Of a stretch of DNA of 64,000 nucleotides, positions 58,901 to 64,000 are shown piece by piece (positions within the stretch are counted from its first letter, which is position 1; each line of letters opens with the position of its first letter). The notes under the pieces were generated by a model that was not told the origin of the DNA, did not search any database, and was given only the letters and a program-made list of their open reading frames with translations. The translations under genes were made by a program, and so were the position numbers. This DNA comes from Chamaea fasciata (Eukaryota > Chordata > Aves > Passeriformes > Sylviidae), in contig JARCOQ010000017.1 in assembly GCA_029207755.1 (NCBI GenBank), positions 3,236,945 to 3,300,944 on the forward strand, in the 5' to 3' direction.

Positions 58901-60300
58901 CTTGATTCTATTTAAAGGTGATGCTTTGAGTGATGTAGGATCTACTTCAGCATTTGTCACATGATGACAACTGTTAGATGCAGCTACAAGATCCAGACTT
59001 TCCGCAGAAGACTCTGGAATCTCAACAGACCTGTGTTCCTGTCATTCTGTATCATTATTAGCTCATTAAAATCCTATTTCACTTTTTTTGTCTCATAGTG
59101 CAATTCTAATATTGCCCTGTGCTCATAAGAGCCTAATAAGACCTATGACTGACTACTCATTTACTACATTCCCTCATCTGAGAAATAAGTACAAAAGACT
59201 TGAACGTGATAAAGTTCTATTTCCACAGTGTTGGTATAAGAAGTTCCATCTCTCTTGACAAATGCTGGTGCAGTTTAAGTCCTGACACAGTAAACTAAAG
59301 ATTTGATTGTTTCATTAACAAATTATCTTCTTCACAGAAAGCATCAAAGCAATAAGAAGACTCCTGAGATAAATGTGACAAAGCAGCAGGAGTTAATTAA
59401 GTAGGACAATGAGTAAACATTTATGGGTGTGATAGGAGACCCAACTGATTTAATTGCGAGCCTAATTATCAATTAGAGAATCAAGAAATGGCATGGAAGT
59501 GAAATATTCCATTTGTTGATACTTTAATGATTTTCAGAGACCCTGAAGAGCAGTATTAATTGCTATTTTAGAACTACAGAAGGCTTTTTTTATTCTCCTC
59601 TTACTCAGAGGTTCTTAGTACCTCTAAAATTACTAATAAATGTATATAGTCTTCTCATACTCAAATATTTAAGGGCTTTAGGTCCTTTGGATTTTTTTTT
59701 AAAAGTCTAATAATTAAACATTCAAACACACTGCCTATAAACCACTCAGCTGAAGTCAAAACCTTCCTTCATTTATTTTCTAATAAGGATAATAAGTGTC
59801 CAGTGGCGTGAGAGTCCCATTAACTATTTCCAGGGTGTTTACACAAGACAATTTCCAGACAACACGGAAGAGGTCGGGGAACCATTTAAACCCACGAGGG
59901 CAAAGAGCCAGCTGGCTCTGCTCGTTGTTGAAAAGCTTTATCCAGCAACTGCAAGGAAATAAAATTGCCAAAAAAATTCACGTAGAGCCAAAAATATTAA
60001 CACAGTGGAACACAATGAACTCTTTACAGGCTGTAAATATATTCTGGGTTCTCACATAGAAGCCATAAATTATGTTGAAGTCTTTCTCAGAACTTCTGTC
60101 ATAGGCATGTAGCATGTAAGGGACACTCATCAGAAGAGATCAAACCGACACTGTATCACAGGACTGGTGTGGTTTCCCAATGAAATTATCAATAAACAAT
60201 TTTGGTGTGTAGCAAGAGGGACCAGGACTAGGGCGGCAGGCTAAAAAGCAGCTTCCCACCACCTTAACCCAAACGTGTTTTCCTTCATTTGAAGACACAC
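52936..60300. other. Intergenic, no gene seen
   Basis: Noncoding DNA upstream of the CIMIP1 promoter. It includes a T18 run at 53,434-53,451. Overlapping plus-strand open frames of 115 and 178 codons at 57,247-57,802 lie in a locally stop-poor stretch with frames open on both strands. Their translations are Cys/Ser-rich and match no family I know. No exon or RNA gene is supported. Confidence 0.6.
53434..53451. repeat. Poly(T) tract, 18 nt
   Basis: An uninterrupted homopolymer run in AT-rich DNA; no transposon body was recognised beside it. Confidence 0.92.
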
Positions 60301-60301
60301 C

Positions 60302-60318
60302 AAAAAAAAAAAAAAAAA
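60302..60318. repeat. Poly(A) tract, 17 nt
   Basis: An uninterrupted A run directly upstream of the first copy of the 218-bp tandem duplication. It marks the left edge of the rebuilt promoter region. Confidence 0.92.
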
Positions 60319-60507
60319 TCCCCTGGACACCTGAGGGGCCTCAATAAAGCAGGGAGTGGGGAATTTTTTTGCTATTTTTTTTCCCTGAGACATGGCAGCA
60401 GTGCCACCAGAGAGCTTCCAAAGGACAAGAAGAGAAGATCCTTCCCTCAGAGTGTGTGGGCATTTGCCAACATTTTATTACGAGTTATTACACATTCCTC
60501 CCATTAC

Positions 60508-60530
60508 CTGGGGCCCGCCCTTCCCGCCAT
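60508..60530 (-). other. Candidate divergent first exon: ATG then splice donor
   Basis: On the minus strand the string CAAGATGGCGGG gives an ATG in a YY1-type context. After 23 nt comes CCCAG|GTAATG, a good splice-donor match. Many CpG-island genes and lncRNAs have this layout. No downstream exon could be identified on the minus strand, so a coding role is unproven. It could equally be a noncoding divergent transcript or a chance match. Confidence 0.25.
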
Positions 60531-60534
60531 CTTG
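60524..60534 (-). promoter_or_regulatory. YY1-type site
   Basis: CCGCCATCTTG on the plus strand reads CAAGATGGCGG on the minus strand, a close match to the YY1 consensus common at CpG-island promoters. The corresponding place near the end of duplication copy 2 (about 60,720-60,730) keeps CAAGATGG but loses the GCGG part. Confidence 0.5.
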
Positions 60535-60768
60535 TGCATCCCCTGCCTGAGGAGCCACAAGAAAGCAGGGAGTGGGAATTTTTTTAAACTTTTTTTCCTT
60601 GAGACACGGCTGCGGTGCTGCCGGAGAACTTCCGAGAAGGACGAGAGGACGCCATCCTTCCCCTCAGAGACCGTGCGGGCACTTGCCAACGTTTTATTAA
60701 AACACCTTCCCGCCCCTCGCTCCATCTTGGGCCCGCCCACAAAACGAGTTCGCGCCCCTCCCGCCGCC

Positions 60769-60781
60769 GTTGCCCCGCAAC
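60769..60781. promoter_or_regulatory. RFX X-box-like inverted repeat
   Basis: GTTGCCCCGCAAC is a perfect inverted repeat of GTTGC around a CCC spacer. It matches the RFX X-box pattern (GTTGCC, short spacer, GGCAAC) with one deviation in the right half. RFX2/RFX3 sites drive motile-cilium genes, and the downstream gene is a ciliary microtubule inner protein, so context supports the call. It lies 20 bp before the minisatellite and about 620 bp before the start codon. Confidence 0.6.
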
Positions 60782-60800
60782 GCCCGAGCGGCCGCCGCGA

Positions 60801-61389
60801 TCCCGGGGCCGGCGGGGCTGAGGAGAATCCCCGGGGCCGGCGGGGCTGAGGAGAATCCCCGGGGCCGGCGGGGCTGAGGAGAATCCCCGGGGCCGGAGGG
60901 GCTGAGGAGAATCCCCGGGGCCGACGGGGCTGAGGAGAATCCCCGGGGCCGGAGGGGCTGAGGAGAATCCCCGGGGCCGACGGGGCTGAGGAGAATCCCC
61001 GGGGCCGGAGGGGCTGAGGAGAATCCCCGGGGCCGGAGGGGCTGAGGCGACTCCCCGATCGGGGCTGAGGCGAATCCCCAGTCGGGGCTGAGGCGAATTC
61101 CCGGTGCCGGCGGGGCTGAGGAGAATCCCCAGTCGGGGCTGAGGCGACTCCCCGATCGGGGCTGAGGAGAATCCCCGGGGCCGGAGGGGCTGAGGAGAAT
61201 CCCCGATCGGGGCTGAGGCGAATCCCCAGTCGGGGCTGAGGCGAATCCCCGATCGGGGCTGAGGAGAATCCCCAGTCGGGGCTGAGGCGAATCCCCGATC
61301 GGGGCTGAGGCGAATCCCCGATCGGGGCTGAGGAGAATCCCCAGTCGGGGCTGAGGAGAATCCCCGGTGCCGGCGGGGCTGAGGAGAAT
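60801..61389. repeat. Two-unit GC-rich minisatellite, about 23 units
   Basis: I parse 12 units of about 28 bp and 11 units of 23 bp. The long unit carries CCCCGGGGCCGGCGGGG; the short unit carries CCCCGATCGGGG or CCCCAGTCGGGG. Both end in CTGAGGAGAAT or CTGAGGCGAAT. The first nine units are all long. Then short units dominate, with single long units interspersed and a last long unit next to the gene. Expected total (12 x 28 + 11 x 23 = 589) fits the observed span. The GATC form is a perfect 12-bp palindrome. Minus-strand frames of 238-319 codons across the array exist only because no unit contains a stop on that strand. Confidence 0.95.
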
Positions 61390-61399
61390 CCCCGGCCCC

Positions 61400-61437
61400 A
61401 TGGAGCCCACCAACTACATAGCGCAGGACAACTACTG
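61400..61437 (+). CDS. CIMIP1: CIMIP1 (C20orf85) coding exon 1
   Basis: CIMIP1 is a microtubule inner protein of motile-cilium doublets. This exon encodes the N-terminus MEPTNYIAQDNYW; the Trp codon is split across the intron (phase 2). The ATG is the first available on this strand after the minisatellite, is followed by G at +4, and opens the only frame that joins exon 2. The donor is CTG|GTAACA. The segment AQDNYW corresponds to GQDEIW in the human protein as I recall it, where the N-terminus is about ten residues longer. The start codon sits in what looks like a partial repeat unit (CCCCGGCCCC then ATGG). An upstream noncoding exon cannot be excluded. Confidence 0.85.
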
Positions 61438-61962
61438 GTAACAGCCCCGCCCGGCCCCGGCAAACAGCGCTGCTGCTCCCGTCCACCTTCCCCTCCCGCC
61501 CCTTAGCTCCGCGCTGAAAGAGTTCTCACGTGTGTTTTAAAAGCGTTTGCGCTGGGTAAAGCGTGCCGTGGTAAAAAAGTCAGGGCTTTTAGAGCTAGAT
61601 GCAGTGCACCCCTCATTCCCCGCCGGGTGCGGGGTGGGGGCACCTCGTCAGTCAACGCAGTAAACGAAAGTATATTTACTTACTTTTCAACCTCCTCCGC
61701 TTCTTAACAAAACATAATTTAAAGGCAGTGTGCGTTTACACGCAGTGTTTCAAACCTCTGGAAATTATTTTCCCATCAGCTCTGAGTCAGACAATGATAA
61801 TTTGTACATTAACTTGCTGTTTTGAGATGGAAGCTTCAAGATTCCTGCTAAAGCGCTGCGCTTTGTGACATCAGTAGTTGGGTTGGCTTGGTTGGTTTTT
61901 GGTTTGTTTTTTTTTAATGGAAGTTTTGAAAGTAATCTTAAATATTTGTCTGTTGGTTTCAG
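61438..61962 (+). other. CIMIP1 intron 1
   Basis: A 525-bp phase-2 intron running from GTAACA to TTGGTTTCAG. The first 120 bp are still CpG-rich. Two GTAAACG strings (61,660-61,666 forward; 61,733-61,739 reverse) weakly resemble forkhead sites. A T/G-rich tract occupies 61,878-61,915. A short open frame around 61,599-61,868 is not considered coding. Confidence 0.85.
61878..61915. repeat. T/G-rich simple repeat in intron 1
   Basis: A GGTTGG/GGTTT-type tract ending in a T run, similar in composition and strand bias to the tracts at 17.85 and 28.74 kb. Confidence 0.8.
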
Positions 61963-62044
61963 GAAAGATCAAGTTGAAAAGGAAGCAGATGCTGCAAAAA
62001 GATGGGCTGAAAAATGGGGATTTTTGAAAACACCTCTTGAGGAG
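61963..62044 (+). CDS. CIMIP1: CIMIP1 (C20orf85) coding exon 2
   Basis: An 82-bp exon: one base completing the Trp codon and 27 further codons. It begins KDQVEKEADAAKRW and ends WAEKWGFLKTPLEE. The block W..(K/N)WGFL.TP.EE is the strongest match to human C20orf85 (NWGFLTTPFEE as I recall). The charged helix before it matches in length and spacing. The acceptor is TTGGTTTCAG and the donor GAG|GTAAAA, leaving phase 0. No stop, frameshift or unusual codon is seen, so the gene looks intact here. Confidence 0.93.
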
Positions 62045-62760
62045 GTAAAATTGAATGGCATATAATATGGCTTATAATATAAGCAACACATGAAATACTT
62101 GTGCACAAATTTATCTGGACACAAAATCATGAAAGCACAGAAGAGTAGAAATGTATCGAGTATGCTTTACTACACTGGCATCCAAGGTAGCAACTGCACT
62201 ACTTTTGAAATGGTTCAAATATTCCGTTTTCTTCTGAGTAAAATACATCAAGTGGTAATTTATATGCCGTGCATATTCTGATATATTTCTCTTGAGAAGC
62301 ATGACTCCTAATAGTGCTAACAAGTACTAGATGCACACTGACAGGAAAATATTTCCCCTTTGTCTCTCTATATGGTATTTTAAAAATCTAGGGGAAAAGG
62401 TTCCAGCTAATTAAATTGTCAGTGGGGGAATCTACAACAAATGAAAATATTTAGAGTGATGTCTCTTCTCAGTGATGTTTAGATATTAGAATACAGTAGT
62501 ACATGATGTTACATTTGGAATCAGAGTATTTCATTACTAAAGAGCAGGATTGATGCAACCCCTGCATAGATATAAATGTCGTTTGCATGTCTTCTGAAAC
62601 AAAAATCCCAGTAATTTCCAAAGCACTGAAATAAGTAATCCTGCTTGAGGTGGAAAGAACAGGAAGTCCATATACAACAAGGGGAATGGTGTAGATATCA
62701 TTTATTATAGTATATTTCAAAAGATAAATAGTCGAGTTTTTAAATATGTTTTGGTTTTAG
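62045..62760 (+). other. CIMIP1 intron 2
   Basis: A 716-bp phase-0 intron from GTAAAA to a pyrimidine-rich TTTTGGTTTTAG acceptor. AT-rich; open frames inside on both strands show nothing recognisable. Confidence 0.88.
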
Positions 62761-62859
62761 TTGATTGGAGATGAAAAGAAAAAAGATGCAAAGCCCAAGC
62801 TACAGCTTCCAGATCACCTGCAGATTCGACCTGTGACACCTGTGGAAAAATACATTAAG
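62761..62859 (+). CDS. CIMIP1: CIMIP1 (C20orf85) coding exon 3
   Basis: A 99-bp exon of exactly 33 codons. It starts LIGDEKKKDAKPKLQLP and ends IRPVTPVEKYIK. The RPVTPVEKYIK block is identical to the human family member as I recall it, and the PKPK.(E/Q)LP segment before it also aligns. The acceptor is TTTTAG and the donor AAG|GTTAGA, phase 0. The three exons together give 73 residues, against 137 for the human protein. The rest, which carries the conserved C-terminal half, should be in a final exon. I could not find that exon before the window end, so the gene is partial here by truncation, not by decay. Confidence 0.93.
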
Positions 62860-64000
62860 GTTAGAAAATTAGATTTCAAAATTGCAATACAGCAACATCT
62901 GTCTTAAGAAACCACACAACCTCTGAAGACCAGTTGTCTTATAGAGGGGGGTCTTCAAATAAAGGTCAAAGTTAAGTGCATTTGCAAGCCAAACTATGCT
63001 TTAGAAGCATTTGTTTAAGACAAGGAATTGCCCTTTGGATATGGCTGTAATTTTTCTACCTTTATTTAAGAGTCTGCTTTTTGCAGAGTCAATACCACTG
63101 TCCTCTTCAGCACCACAAATTGATAAGAAGCCAGTTCTAAGAAGCCAAGTCATAATTATTTTGTTTTATGTGATTTGCATGTACATTCAGAGTCTTAAAG
63201 CTGTCAAACAGCTGGAGAGTAGAATGTGACTGATGGTTTAATTTATAAATACAGTGTGTCAGGATCACCAGTGAATAGGGTGACTCCACAGTGATATTGG
63301 GAGAGGAACGTACTCACAAAAGGGGAAGCAGAATATGCTAATGAAAAGGAAGGTTAGTCCACTTAGAGAAAATTAGGGAAGTAAAGGAGATTGGAAATTC
63401 TTACTTGCTGAACTAGCTTTCTTTCAAAGGATTCCAAGGTTGGGGAGATAAGGTAAGGAGGTAGTAAAAGCTTTTACTGAGATTAAATTAAAATAAAAAT
63501 TAAGAGCTAGGGCTGAGTGTGGTAAAGAAATGAAATGGCACAATTTCTGCCATTACTGCTACTTGTTCTTCACTTTTGTCCCAGACCTCCAATGTCAGTC
63601 TAGTTGCAGTTTCAGTCGAGTCTCAGCCCCATGAGGGTGTTGGTGCATTAACAAATCCTGCAGTTATCAGCTGCTCCACGAGCGTGCAGAGCCTGGTGCT
63701 CATTGGAACAGAGTTTCCATTTCACCTCGGAACTGGGAGGAAGAGATGGGTTAGCTGTGATTTAGGTCACCCTTTACATATTCAGAGTGAAGTTTCATAC
63801 ATCCTTTCCAGAACTGTCTTTCTGCACATTTACCTTGTGGTAACAGTCAAATCTGTTCTCTCTAGGTTAGACTAATAAAAGCTTCTGCAGAGTCCCCTCC
63901 CCCAGGCCGAAAGTGGGACATGATTTCCTTCATTATCCTGCTCAGTGGGTGGCACTTTTGGCCATAAAAATTATCTTTTCTGAGGAGCTGCTCCACCTAA
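62860..64000 (+). other. CIMIP1 intron 3 (incomplete)
   Basis: At least 1,141 bp of AT-rich sequence after the exon 3 donor. No segment resembling the expected C-terminal exon was found. Open frames at about 63,011-63,229 and 63,576-63,875 (plus strand) lack family similarity and are treated as intronic noise. Confidence 0.75.

Larger units (their letters stand above)
60319..60745. repeat. Imperfect tandem duplication of about 218 bp
   Basis: Copy 1 is about 60,319-60,536 and copy 2 about 60,537-60,745. Matching landmarks recur at an offset of 216-218 bp. AGCAGGGAGTGGG lies at about 60,350 and 60,566. A GAGACA(T/C)GGC segment comes next, then GGGCA(T/C)TTGCCAAC(A/G)TTTTATTA. GGGCCCGCCC lies at about 60,511 and 60,729. 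Many differences are CG in copy 2 and TG or CA in copy 1. This suggests copy 1 decayed by CpG methylation while copy 2, closer to the gene, stayed protected. Open frames spanning both copies show an internal repeat only because the DNA is duplicated. Confidence 0.85.
60500..61560. promoter_or_regulatory. CpG-island promoter region of CIMIP1
   Basis: A sharp rise in GC and CpG content covers the second duplication copy, an X-box-like site, the minisatellite, the first coding exon and the start of intron 1. No TATA box is placed convincingly, as expected of a CpG-island promoter. The transcription start cannot be fixed from sequence. If it lies near the X-box-like site at 60,769, the minisatellite would be transcribed as 5' leader. 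No ATG occurs on the plus strand inside the array, so it would not create upstream start codons. Confidence 0.7.

Overview
This window looks like vertebrate nuclear DNA, most likely from a bird and possibly a songbird. The reasons are CR1 LINE fragments typical of avian genomes (clearest at about 14.0-14.3 kb), an AT-rich gene-poor background, spliced gene structure, and one gene I recognise: CIMIP1 (C20orf85), a ciliary microtubule inner protein. The species call is inference. No bacterial genes, operons, CRISPR arrays, rRNA or tRNA genes were seen.

Positions 1 to about 60,300 are a gene desert. I found no convincing coding exon on either strand. Open frames of 60-196 codons occur in every frame but resemble no family I know. 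The stretch holds CR1 fragments (about 1.02, 14.0, 31.86 and 52.85 kb), homopolymer and T/G-rich tracts, a short interstitial telomere-repeat block (23,861), an isolated 113-bp CpG-dense islet (about 22.19-22.30 kb), a perfect 16-bp double-octamer palindrome (15,215) and a few stretches that could be conserved regulatory DNA. In human, the interval upstream of C20orf85 is also gene-poor and reaches towards PMEPA1. That this window is the matching interval is inference.

Positions about 60.3-61.5 kb are the most unusual part: a CpG-island promoter rebuilt by repeats. It begins with an imperfect tandem duplication of about 218 bp whose distal copy has lost many CpGs. An RFX X-box-like site (GTTGCCCCGCAAC, 60,769) follows. 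Then comes a 23-unit minisatellite (60,801-61,389) that interleaves 28-bp and 23-bp units and runs to within about 10 bp of the CIMIP1 start codon. On the minus strand, the island also carries a YY1-type ATG followed by a consensus splice donor, which suggests a divergent transcript.

Positions 61,400-64,000 hold CIMIP1 on the plus strand. Three coding exons (61,400-61,437, 61,963-62,044, 62,761-62,859) have good splice sites and a continuous frame. The final coding exon was not found and should lie beyond the window. The ciliary gene and the X-box fit together: RFX factors are the usual activators of motile-cilium genes.
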